Assembly: GCA_024399495.1 (NCBI GenBank)
Contig: JAKSNY010000012.1
Span: 1-64,000, forward strand
Length of the DNA stretch: 64,000 nt
Direction of reading: 5' to 3'
Source of the DNA: Paludibacteraceae bacterium
Lineage (GTDB): Bacteria > Bacteroidota > Bacteroidia > Bacteroidales > Paludibacteraceae
Translations under genes and position numbers: made by a program
In this document: in pieces, positions 8,460 through 16,168 of the stretch
Position numbering within the stretch: position 1 is the stretch's first letter
Layout: each line of letters begins with the position of its first letter
Notes under the pieces: model-generated
The model's input: only the letters and a program-made list of their open reading frames with translations
Databases searched by the model: none
Told to the model about the DNA's origin: nothing

Positions 8460-10148
8460 ATGACTGCAGTTGAAATTTCCACAGCAATTCTGACACTATT
8501 TGCCGGTATTGGTATCTTTTTGATAGCTTGCCAGATGATGAGTGAAAATTTAGAGTCGGCAAGTTCCAAAAAACTAAAAACACTTTTTAAGAAAGCATCA
8601 AAAAGCAAACTGCTTGGTGTGGGTATTGGTGCGTTAGGCACTGCGGCTATTCAGAGTTCGGGAGCCACTACTGTAATGACCATTGGTTTTGTAAATGCCG
8701 GTATAATATCACTTGTGCAGGCGGCTACAATAATTTATGGTGCAAATATTGGTACAACTATTACCGCCCAGATTGTTGCATTAGGTATGTTTGGAGGCAA
8801 TTCCGTTTCCACTTCCATAATTTTTTCTGCATTCGCAGGTGTCGGAGCATTTACAATATTGTTCGCAAAAAAGGATATTCTTAAAAAGTGGGGTGGTATA
8901 ATAACAGGTTTCGGAATGCTTTTTGTAGGATTGACTCTAATGAGCGACTCAATGTCGGTTTTTGCTGAATCAGAGGCGGTTAAAGGTTTCCTTGCTAAAG
9001 TAGGCAACCCTGTGCTACTTGTTATAATTGGTGCAATTTTTACAGCGATAATACAGAGCTCGTCTGTTATGACTTCTATTGCCCTTGCTATGGTTGTAAC
9101 GGGGTTGATTTCACTTGACCAAGGTATCTATATTACAATGGGTTCCAATATAGGTTCTTGTGTTGTAGCCATTATTGCGGGTGCCACAGGTAGCACAAAC
9201 GCAAAACGTACCGCTCTTATTCACTTGCTGTTTAACTGTACGGGTGTGGTGGTATTTATGATAATAGCCACCTTTATGCAGGCATTTGCAGGTATCGGTT
9301 TTGGAGCAATATTCTCAAAAATGTTCCCCGGTGTTCCACAGACGCAACTTGCCATGTTCCACACCATATTTAACACTGTTACAGTATGTTTTATGCTACC
9401 GCTTACAAACCAATTGGTTAAAGTGGTGTGCAGAATGATTCCAGATAAGCCTATTCAGATTGAGTCTGATTACCGCCACGTGTATTATATAGATGAGAAC
9501 TTGCTTAAGACTCCGCCAATTGCTGTAGAGCAGACCAAAAAAGAGATTCTTAATATGTCTAAAATTGCGATGGGTAACTTTAACAGGTCAATAGACATTA
9601 TTACAACACTTGATTTTGAAGAGGAACAGCAGTTCCGTCAAGATGAGCACGAGCTTAATTTCTTGAATCGCTCAATAGTTGATTATGTTGTAAAATTATC
9701 TGAGAGTCGCAGCCTTAATGAGCATGACCATATTTTCCTTTCGTCAACATTCCGTGTGGTGCGGGATATTGAGCGTGTGGGAGATTATGCGGAGAATATA
9801 ATAGAGTATGCTGGCACGCTTAAGGATAGCGGGCAGACGTTCTCAAAAGAGGCTTTGGCAGAGATATCTCATTTAAGGGAATTGATAAATTCTCTTTATG
9901 AGCAGGTTGAAATTGCCTATCACAAGGAGAATGTTAATGCTCTTACCGCAGCAGAGTCTATAGAGGATGATGTTGATAATTTTACTAGGGTGATGGAAGA
10001 GGCTCATATTAAGAGATTGTCAAGCGGAGAGTGTACACCTTCAACAGGTGCTCAATACTTGTCGCTTACATCAAATGCAGAGCGTATTGCAGACCACTTG
10101 CTCAATGTAGGAAAATCAATAAAACCATTATTATCTTCTATTGTATAA
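8460..10148 (+). CDS. Na/Pi cotransporter family protein with C-terminal PhoU-like domain
   Basis: An inner-membrane sodium-coupled phosphate carrier of the NptA/PNaS type. The two inverted-repeat halves each carry the diagnostic QSS motif: AAIQSSGATTVMTIGF (about residue 65) and AIIQSSSVMTSIALAM (about 200). Roughly eight hydrophobic segments span residues 5-330. The soluble C-terminal 200 residues (RSIDIITTLDFEEEQQFRQDEHELNFL...FRVVRDIERVGDYAENIIEYA) match a PhoU-like helical domain, the common fusion in bacterial members. Length 562 is normal. It is transcribed divergently from corA. Confidence 0.92.
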   Translation: MTAVEISTAILTLFAGIGIFLIACQMMSENLESASSKKLKTLFKKASKSKLLGVGIGALGTAAIQSSGATTVMTIGFVNAGIISLVQAATIIYGANIGTTITAQIVALGMFGGNSVSTSIIFSAFAGVGAFTILFAKKDILKKWGGIITGFGMLFVGLTLMSDSMSVFAESEAVKGFLAKVGNPVLLVIIGAIFTAIIQSSSVMTSIALAMVVTGLISLDQGIYITMGSNIGSCVVAIIAGATGSTNAKRTALIHLLFNCTGVVVFMIIATFMQAFAGIGFGAIFSKMFPGVPQTQLAMFHTIFNTVTVCFMLPLTNQLVKVVCRMIPDKPIQIESDYRHVYYIDENLLKTPPIAVEQTKKEILNMSKIAMGNFNRSIDIITTLDFEEEQQFRQDEHELNFLNRSIVDYVVKLSESRSLNEHDHIFLSSTFRVVRDIERVGDYAENIIEYAGTLKDSGQTFSKEALAEISHLRELINSLYEQVEIAYHKENVNALTAAESIEDDVDNFTRVMEEAHIKRLSSGECTPSTGAQYLSLTSNAERIADHLLNVGKSIKPLLSSIV

Positions 10149-10173
10149 TTTTGCGTTAAAATTTTATTCATGT

Positions 10174-10320
10174 GTGGAAGATTTTGATGACATAATAAAC
10201 TTGCCGCACCATACATCAAAGGTGCATACCCCTATATCAAGAGAGGCAAGGGCAGCACAGTTTGCCTCTTTTGCCGCATTGGGTAGGCTCAATGATAAAG
10301 AAAACCCCGATGCCCGATAA
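10174..10320 (+). CDS. YolD-like small protein upstream of Y-family polymerase
   Basis: A 48-codon ORF starting at GTG. It reads VEDFDDIINLPHHTSKVHTP then ISREARAAQFASFAALGRLN and ends at TAA, overlapping the polymerase start. The RAAQFASFAAL segment and the DIINLPHH opening are the hallmarks of YolD-like proteins, which accompany UvrX/YqjW-type polymerases in Firmicutes and Bacteroidota and are thought to act with them. It is shorter than usual relatives, which continue after the FAAL motif, so it may be C-terminally truncated. The stop overlaps the polymerase ATG at 10310, which suggests translational coupling. The GTG start is the least certain part. Confidence 0.65.
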   Translation: MEDFDDIINLPHHTSKVHTPISREARAAQFASFAALGRLNDKENPDAR

Positions 10321-11725
10321 AACATACATAGCAATAGACCTGAAATCTTTTTTTGCCTCAGTAGAGTGCGTGGAGATGGGGCTTGACCCTCTTGTCGCCA
10401 AACTTGTGGTGGCAGATGAGAGCCGTACAGACAAGACTATATGCCTTGCCGTATCTCCGGCACTGAAGGCTTACGGCATAGGAGGTAGGGCAAGACTGTT
10501 TGAGGTGAAACAGCGGCTGCGTGCAGTTAGTGATAAACCTGTGGATTTCCACATAGCCCCACCACGTATGGCACTCTACATTGAGTACAGTAATCGTGTG
10601 TATAATGTATATTTAAAATACATAGCCCCTGAGGATATTCATAGGTACTCAATAGATGAGGTTTTTATTGATGCCACTGATTATATGAAATTGTACAAAC
10701 TCAGTGCCAGAGAACTTGCAATGAAAATGATTCAAGATGTGCTGACAACAACGGGTATAACAGCCACAGCGGGCATTGCGGAGAATTTATACTTGTGTAA
10801 GGTTGCAATGGATATTGTGGCTAAGCATATACCTGCCGATAAAGACGGAGTACGCATAGCGGAACTTACAGAGATGGAGTATCGCCGCACGCTATGGAAC
10901 CACACGCCCCTTACAGATTTCTGGCGTGTAGGCAAGGGTACAGTAAACCGTCTTGCCCCTTACGGAGTAAGCACTATGGGGCAGTTGGCACGCTTCTCCA
11001 TAGAGAATGAGGAGACACTATATAGGCTGTTTGGAGTAAACGCCGAGCTCCTTATTGACCACGCATGGGGTTGGGAACCTTGCACCATAGCGGATATTAA
11101 GGCTTATCGCCCTGAGACCAATTCCATTAGTCGTGGGCAGGTGTTATCGGAGGCTTATACCATAGAAAAGACAAAGGTTGTGGTACGTGAAATGGCGGAA
11201 AATGCAGCCCTTGAACTTGTAAACGGGCGGTTGGTGACCAATCAGGTGGTGCTTACCATAGACTACGATACCGCATCTATGGAGGGTGGTCGTCTTAATG
11301 GCTACGATGGGGATATTGTTCTCAATTATTACGGAAAGCCTGTTCCTAAACATGCCCACGGAACGGCAAATTTGGGCAAGCACACATCATCGGGGCATAA
11401 AATAGTGGACTCTGTAATGGAACTTTTTGACAAGATAGTGAATCCTGCGTTCCTTGTACGCCGCATTAACCTTACAATAAATAATGTTATAAGTGAGTCA
11501 GATATCCAAACAGCCAAGCAGGAGCCTGTTCAACTTGAACTTTTTGGTACTGAAAAGCCTGATACCGCAAACAGCGATGCTGAAGCTAAGGAGAGGCGTG
11601 TGCAGGAGACCGTTCTTGACATAAAACGCCGCTATGGCAAGAACGCCATACTTAAAGGAATAAACTTTGCCGATGGAGCCACTGCCATAGAACGTAACCG
11701 TCAGATTGGCGGACATAAAGCGTAA
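10310..11725 (+). CDS. Y-family DNA polymerase (UmuC/DinB-like)
   Basis: A translesion DNA polymerase, probably damage-inducible. Catalytic landmarks are the N-terminal YIAIDLKSFFASVEC (metal-binding Asp) and RYSIDEVFIDATDY (the catalytic acidic pair in SIDE), about residue 107. The helix-hairpin-helix thumb (FWRVGKGTVNRLAPYGVSTMGQL) and little-finger region follow. At 471 residues from the ATG at 10310 it resembles the UvrX/YqjW-like subgroup rather than DinB, in keeping with the YolD-like gene overlapping its start. An alternative ATG at 10292 would add six residues. I saw no clear LexA-type operator. Confidence 0.9.
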   Translation: MPDKTYIAIDLKSFFASVECVEMGLDPLVAKLVVADESRTDKTICLAVSPALKAYGIGGRARLFEVKQRLRAVSDKPVDFHIAPPRMALYIEYSNRVYNVYLKYIAPEDIHRYSIDEVFIDATDYMKLYKLSARELAMKMIQDVLTTTGITATAGIAENLYLCKVAMDIVAKHIPADKDGVRIAELTEMEYRRTLWNHTPLTDFWRVGKGTVNRLAPYGVSTMGQLARFSIENEETLYRLFGVNAELLIDHAWGWEPCTIADIKAYRPETNSISRGQVLSEAYTIEKTKVVVREMAENAALELVNGRLVTNQVVLTIDYDTASMEGGRLNGYDGDIVLNYYGKPVPKHAHGTANLGKHTSSGHKIVDSVMELFDKIVNPAFLVRRINLTINNVISESDIQTAKQEPVQLELFGTEKPDTANSDAEAKERRVQETVLDIKRRYGKNAILKGINFADGATAIERNRQIGGHKA

Positions 11726-11761
11726 ATTTTGTAGCAAAAAAAATTGTCTTTCAAAAGAAAT

Positions 11762-11794
11762 AAGTAACATTTTGTAACTTACATTTTGTTACTT
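11762..11794. promoter_or_regulatory. inverted GTAAC-type repeats upstream of ATPase gene
   Basis: AAGTAACA (11762-11769) and TGTTACTT (11787-11794) form an 8-bp inverted repeat with a further GTAAC half-site between them, just upstream of the promoter at 11808. It looks like a regulator binding site; no binding protein can be assigned. Confidence 0.35.
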
Positions 11795-11807
11795 GAAAAA
11801 TTATATC

Positions 11808-11815
11808 TATATTTG
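11808..11815 (+). promoter_or_regulatory. -7 box (TATATTTG) of the AAA ATPase gene
   Basis: It lies 18 nt before the ATG at 11834 and supports that start over a TTG start at 11786. Confidence 0.6.
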
Positions 11816-11833
11816 TGGCAAAATATTGTCTAT

Positions 11834-12955
11834 ATGGAAAATCCGTTTGTGTTATTGCCGTACGTGAGTAAAGAGTTGTTCTGTGATAGAGAACGGGAGT
11901 TGGAATTGTTATTGGGATATATACAAAATCACAATAATGTTACTATGATTTCTCCTCGCAGACTTGGCAAGACAGGTCTTATATTCAGGCTTTTTGATGA
12001 GATAAAAAGCAGAAAGTTGCCGTTTAAGACTGTTTATGTAGATATAAGTTCATCACAGGGTATAGATGATTTTAATACATTATTGGCTGAATCCATAATA
12101 TCAGCATATCCTCCATCAATATCAAAGCAAATATTTTCCGTTGTTGCCGGTTTAAGACCTATAGTTGCGTTTGATGCTGTTACCGGACAGCCACAGGTTT
12201 CCCTTAAATATATGACTGACGATGAGAAGAAGCATACAATTAAAGACATACTGTATCAACTTGAAAATAGTGGAGAAAAGGTGGTAATTGCCATAGATGA
12301 GTTTCAACAGATAAGAGAATACCCCGATGTAAATATGGAGGCTGTTTTAAGAACCTACATTCAGCCTCTTAAAAATGTCTCGTTTATCTTTTGTGGAAGC
12401 AAGAAACATATAATGACTGATATGTTCTCAAATGCAAAGAATCCTTTTTATGACAGTACTACGTTCCTTTTTCTTCATAAATTGGACAGAGAGGTGTATT
12501 CGCAATTCATTAAGACAAAATTCTCAGATGCAAGAATGAGTGTAACAGATGATGCTATGAATTTTATTTTAGATTGGACTTGTTCTCATACATTTTATAC
12601 TCAAACGCTATGCAATATGATTTTTTCATCGGGGATTAAAAATGTAGATATTGATTTGGCAAAAGCCAAGGCATCAGAAATACTTGAATTCAACAAGGAG
12701 CGTTTTTATGAAATAATGAGGCTACTTACATCAAAACAGTGGCAGTTCTTAAAGGCAGTTGCAAAAGAGGGTGGGGTAATGCAACCTACAGCATCTGATT
12801 TCCTGACTAAATATCAACTTGGTGCTTCCGCCTCTGTCCTTAGAATTATAGAATCACTGAAGGATAAGGAATTATTGTTAGAGGAAAATAATGAGTCCGG
12901 TACAAAGTATTATGTGTATAATGTGTTCTTAATGAGGTTTTTACAGTCAATATGA
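11834..12955 (+). CDS. AAA+ ATPase of the archaeal-ATPase type
   Basis: A 373-residue P-loop ATPase of the large Bacteroidales family that begins ENPFVLLPYVS and the FCDRERE motif. The Walker A variant is SPRRLGKTGL (about residues 38-47) and Walker B is VVIAIDEFQQI (about 150). A sensor-like FIFCGSKKHIM and a C-terminal winged-helix region (QWQFLKAVAKEGGVMQPTASDFLTKYQLGASASVLRIIESL) follow. These proteins are common in defence islands and near mobile genes, but their substrate is unknown. It is the left-most gene of the accessory block that runs to about 21.2 kb. Confidence 0.8.
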   Translation: MENPFVLLPYVSKELFCDRERELELLLGYIQNHNNVTMISPRRLGKTGLIFRLFDEIKSRKLPFKTVYVDISSSQGIDDFNTLLAESIISAYPPSISKQIFSVVAGLRPIVAFDAVTGQPQVSLKYMTDDEKKHTIKDILYQLENSGEKVVIAIDEFQQIREYPDVNMEAVLRTYIQPLKNVSFIFCGSKKHIMTDMFSNAKNPFYDSTTFLFLHKLDREVYSQFIKTKFSDARMSVTDDAMNFILDWTCSHTFYTQTLCNMIFSSGIKNVDIDLAKAKASEILEFNKERFYEIMRLLTSKQWQFLKAVAKEGGVMQPTASDFLTKYQLGASASVLRIIESLKDKELLLEENNESGTKYYVYNVFLMRFLQSI

Positions 12956-12986
12956 CAATCAATTATTGAATCTTAGTTGCTCTGTA

Positions 12987-13240
12987 TATCAAATGCAGAT
13001 ACTTGATAGTATTGCCAATGTGAGTAATGATCAGGAATTGATAGAAATTCGCAATATTATTGCTGAGTGCTTCTCTAATAAAGCTTTGAATGCAGTAGAT
13101 GAACTTTGTGATGCTGGAAAACTAAGCACTAAAATAATAGAATCTTGGTCTAAGGAACATTTACGTACACCGTATAAATAGATGTATATGGATGTATCAC
13201 AACTATTTTTCAAGAACAGCCCAAAATTCTTTAGGTAGAT
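12987..13240 (+). repeat. diverged copy of 19496-19749 (antitoxin-like tail plus macro-gene tail)
   Basis: About 250 bp nearly identical to the end of the antitoxin-like gene and the convergent 3' end of the macro-like gene near 19.5-19.75 kb. Similarity stops sharply on both sides. The rest of both genes is missing here. Confidence 0.85.
12993..13181 (+). pseudogene. 5'-truncated copy of the antitoxin-like gene
   Basis: Sixty-two codons from MQILDSIANVSNDQELIEI to the stop match the last 63 residues of the gene at 19394-19690 (shared ending SKEHLRTPYK). The N-terminal third of the intact relative (KQYPIKDNNAQQ...) is absent, and only a TTG or internal ATG could start it. It may still be translated, but it looks like the remnant of a deletion or recombination. 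Confidence 0.7.
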
Positions 13241-13265
13241 TGAGTCACTTTTATAATTTTGATGG

Positions 13266-14276
13266 TTATATTGCCTTTAGGTTGAATGCCTCAGAATAAG
13301 GAATGAAACTATGTGTCTGTTCATTGTTAGACCACGCAGTTTCATTATGGCTCATTTCTATTACTTCTGATGTTCGTTTAGGTTGTAGAATTGAGGATAT
13401 TTCAGTCAGGGTGTCTATCTCTTCTTTTGTGAGTGCTGTAATCTGTTGGTCTTCATTGTCATAATGAAGTCTGACACTTTCACAATCATTTGTTATGATT
13501 ATTGATTTTGTAACACCCACTATATTGTCATAAATGGTATCAAAATGTTCTGGTACAGGACCATATTGTATGGCTCTGTAGTGTAATCCGCTAATTGATT
13601 TGCCATATTTGCGAAAATGCAGAAAATCAGCGTAAAACATTTCTTTATTTAATTTTGTTGGACATACATAGCCGCATTCTTTTTGAATAAGAAACCGAAC
13701 CATATCCTTTAGTTTTGCAACATTCATTTCAGAATATCCATTGTATAAGCCTCTTTTTGTTTGCCCATAGAATAGTTGTTGTTCTGGATTGAACTTTGGA
13801 AGTTCAGGAGCGGCGGATATTCTTGCGTGAATTTTAACGTATTCTGAATCTTGAAATTCACTGCGGCTTGATTCCAACAAGTCAAGCATACACTGCTTTT
13901 TACTCATTGCAGCAATCATTTTACCATTGCTTTCTGATGGTACAACACCTTGCTCGTACTGTTTCCATTGATTAGTACCAAACCCTGTTATTTTGCTTAT
14001 TTGGGTATAGTTTAGTCCATATCTTTCCCTTATCGACACAATTTCATCAGCAAATGGAATGCCATGCTTAATACGGTACTGACCATAAATTTGGTTTAAT
14101 GTCAGGTCGTCTTGTCCTTCTAAAGAGAATTGCTCTCCAGTATCTTCGCAAATGCAATAACGTACATGTACGGAAAACTTTTCATTGCGGAATTCTTGTT
14201 TCTCAATGTCCTCTACTAATTTCACACGTCCTCCTGTTAATGGACTTTTCATATCTATGTATCGTTCTGTTTTCAT
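13266..14276 (-). CDS. Panacea-domain antitoxin with N-terminal helix-turn-helix
   Basis: Antitoxin half of an MqsR-type pair. The N-terminus resembles MqsA-like regulators, with a helix-turn-helix around residues 100-125 (YGLNYTQISKITGFGTNQWKQYEQG). The C-terminal half is a Panacea (SocA/DUF4065-type) domain: KLKDMVRFLIQKECG, KEMFYADFLHFRKYGKSISG and YRAIQYGPVPEHFDTIYD. Length 336. An unusually good Shine-Dalgarno, AGGAGGT at 14283-14289, lies 6 nt before the ATG. It is 17 bp downstream of the toxin gene on the same strand. Expected role: neutralise the toxin and repress the operon through the palindrome at 14698-14732. Confidence 0.82.
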   Translation of the reverse strand: MKTERYIDMKSPLTGGRVKLVEDIEKQEFRNEKFSVHVRYCICEDTGEQFSLEGQDDLTLNQIYGQYRIKHGIPFADEIVSIRERYGLNYTQISKITGFGTNQWKQYEQGVVPSESNGKMIAAMSKKQCMLDLLESSRSEFQDSEYVKIHARISAAPELPKFNPEQQLFYGQTKRGLYNGYSEMNVAKLKDMVRFLIQKECGYVCPTKLNKEMFYADFLHFRKYGKSISGLHYRAIQYGPVPEHFDTIYDNIVGVTKSIIITNDCESVRLHYDNEDQQITALTKEEIDTLTEISSILQPKRTSEVIEMSHNETAWSNNEQTHSFIPYSEAFNLKAI

Positions 14277-14293
14277 TGTTCTACCTCCTATGA

Positions 14294-14647
14294 TTATTTA
14301 TATGCGTATTTTATAGGGTATTCTGCTTTATGAAATGATATACAAATTGTATTGGTGTTTGGTTTCCCCATTGATATTTTTATATATAATTCCGTATTCT
14401 CAAAATCTTTCCCGAATACCCACATGTCACCAAAACTTACGGCATCTTTAATTGTTTCTACATAATCATCCACCACTATTGTTTTAATAACTTCTTTCCT
14501 TTCCAACTCGGTTATGCCAAGTATTTTTAATGCCTCAAAATTCTTTTGTCTGTTCAAAACAATTATTCCGAATATGTCAAGTTTTGGAATGAATCTATGT
14601 AGAAATGCCTCTACTTCATTTTTACTGTTGATGACATGACTCTCCAT
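14294..14647 (-). CDS. mqsR: MqsR-family ribonuclease toxin
   Basis: A 117-residue RelE-fold mRNA interferase candidate. Features shared with the family are the central LERKEVIKTIVVDDYVETI, the strand GDMWVFGKDFENTELYIKISM and the C-terminal CISFHKAEYPIKYAYK. I started it at MESHVINSKNEVEAF (14645-14647), just behind a TACCTTTG promoter; the longer reading frame to 14701 would start upstream of that promoter. It is followed on the same strand by the Panacea-domain gene, giving a toxin-first operon. mRNA cleavage is inferred from the family. Confidence 0.78.
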   Translation of the reverse strand: MESHVINSKNEVEAFLHRFIPKLDIFGIIVLNRQKNFEALKILGITELERKEVIKTIVVDDYVETIKDAVSFGDMWVFGKDFENTELYIKISMGKPNTNTICISFHKAEYPIKYAYK

Positions 14648-14670
14648 AATACATCTTTGCTTATTTGCTA

Positions 14671-14678
14671 CAAAGGTA
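14671..14678 (-). promoter_or_regulatory. -7 box (TACCTTTG) of the mqsR/antitoxin operon
   Basis: It lies 23 nt before the chosen mqsR start and just downstream of the operator-like palindrome at 14698-14732. Confidence 0.6.
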
Positions 14679-14697
14679 CGGATAAAATGATAAACAA

Positions 14698-14732
14698 GCA
14701 AATAATTTCACTATAAAGTGAGAAATATTTGC
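14698..14732. promoter_or_regulatory. operator-like palindrome of the toxin-antitoxin operon
   Basis: A 35-bp near-perfect dyad: GCAAATA-at-TTCACT-ata-AGTGA-gaaa-TATTTGC. It is immediately upstream of the promoter, and a further TTATTTGC half-site lies at about 14661. It probably binds the antitoxin's helix-turn-helix for autoregulation. Confidence 0.6.
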
Positions 14733-14775
14733 TATAACTTATTCATTTGATTTTTTACTATTGCAAAAAATGAAG

Positions 14776-14857
14776 GTTTTTCTGAACGATGCTAAAAGGG
14801 TGGTGAGGGGTATAAAAATTATTTCTGATTATCAAGAACAGTCCAAAATTCCTTCGT
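14776..14857. repeat. remnant of WYL gene tail joined to macro-gene tail
   Basis: 14776-14818 matches the last ~40 bp of the WYL gene at 19326 (residues LNDAKRVV then a one-base shift). 14829-14857 matches the 3' end of the macro-like gene (KEFWAVLEK, reverse strand). Both are decayed. The intact order, WYL to macro tail-to-tail, is found at 19.3-19.75 kb. Confidence 0.7.
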
Positions 14858-16168
14858 CTATGCTTGTTTAATCTCTGGTAATTTAATACCCACTTTGTAA
14901 AATCTCACATATCCAGACACTTTATCAAATAGAGGTTCTTCTGTGCGTGTAAATAAAAATCGTTCATCTTTATCCTGGTCTGGATATATGATAAGGCATT
15001 TTATTGGTAGAGTTGTATCTTCATTTAATCCAAGATTTTTGTATATCGAACGAAGTCGTGCGTAACCACTAATCTCACGTGCATCGTCAATAGAGATGTC
15101 TTGACTTTTGTATCTTGGCTTATATTTAGCATCAATAATGTATGGTTCAGGCCATTCTGTTGGATTAAGCAAAAAATCCAATTCTTGATAATGTGCAGAT
15201 ATGTGATACTTGATTTCGCTTTTATTTGTGAAAATTTGTCGAAGGTGGTGAAACACATACAACTCAAACAGTTTACTCATATCTATCCAAAAAGGAGGTG
15301 TATCTATTTCCTGTTTTCCAGTAACGGAAATATTGTAACTAAATCTTCTAAGAAGTAGTTGTGCAAATTCTAAAGCTTGATTATATTCCTTAAATATAGG
15401 ATTCCCTTTGTAGGTCTTAATTGTTTTCAATGAAATTTCATCTCCAATATCATTAAAATATGGTTTGATAAAACGGCATTTTTTCTCAAGGTATGTTGTT
15501 TCAATATGTTTATAGAATTCTAATTGTTTACAGCAAAAATACAGAGCCTTTTTCAAAATTCTATTTTCTGGAGTGTCAATATCATAAACTTGATAACGGC
15601 AGACATTATTTGTAATGCGTCCTTTTACCAAATTTTGGTGTATGTTTTTCCCTATAAGAATTTTTCCTTTAACCTTGTTCTCTATATTCTCTTCAACTAC
15701 ATAATAACTTTTCTTTAATCCTTTAATAATAATTCTTTGAAGAAGATTCAAATATTCGGTAACAAGAAAAATACTAAGCAAATCTTGTTGTTGAGTTACT
15801 CGTATTGAAGGTTTGTCAAAATGAATTGTTACAAGATCTTTTAGATGCTCAAAATTTTCAGGTTCACACAAAGCATCGTTTAACATACGGACATAGTCAA
15901 TCTCAAATCCATTATTCATTTTGGGGTTTACCTGAATAGCAACTTTATGTTCTTTCAACCAATCAATTCCTACAAAATATGAACCTGTAGCTTTTATTTC
16001 TCCCTCGGAACTTACAAGTTTAAAACATAGCTCGTTTTGTTCCCTGCCTCTTCTAACTGAATACACAACTTCCTTACCATCTTCCAAAAAAGGAAGTATG
16101 GCAGATGCATCATCTTGCTGGATGATGGTGTTTCCCAACATCTGCTCTTGAAATTGTATAACTTTCAT
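14858..16168 (-). CDS. mcrC: McrC-family nuclease subunit of McrBC restriction system
   Basis: Endonuclease partner of the McrB GTPase in modification-dependent (type IV) restriction. The 436-residue length and layout fit McrC: an N-terminal beta-rich McrB-binding part (residues 1-150, with FVGIDWLKEHKVAIQVNPKM) and a C-terminal PD-(D/E)xK nuclease core with YQELDFLLNP...PYIIDAKYKPRY (about 335-360), where Asp, Asp and Lys of the active site are visible. The start overlaps the mcrB stop by 4 nt (ATGA-type junction), so translation is coupled. Its 3' end abuts the WYL/macro remnant at 14776-14857. Confidence 0.88.
   Translation of the reverse strand: MKVIQFQEQMLGNTIIQQDDASAILPFLEDGKEVVYSVRRGREQNELCFKLVSSEGEIKATGSYFVGIDWLKEHKVAIQVNPKMNNGFEIDYVRMLNDALCEPENFEHLKDLVTIHFDKPSIRVTQQQDLLSIFLVTEYLNLLQRIIIKGLKKSYYVVEENIENKVKGKILIGKNIHQNLVKGRITNNVCRYQVYDIDTPENRILKKALYFCCKQLEFYKHIETTYLEKKCRFIKPYFNDIGDEISLKTIKTYKGNPIFKEYNQALEFAQLLLRRFSYNISVTGKQEIDTPPFWIDMSKLFELYVFHHLRQIFTNKSEIKYHISAHYQELDFLLNPTEWPEPYIIDAKYKPRYKSQDISIDDAREISGYARLRSIYKNLGLNEDTTLPIKCLIIYPDQDKDERFLFTRTEEPLFDKVSGYVRFYKVGIKLPEIKQA

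Noticed and set aside
10170..10187. MCGRF start, typical of SRAP (YedK/HMCES) proteins
   Set aside because: The frame stops after five codons; the YolD-like frame overlapping it reads far better.
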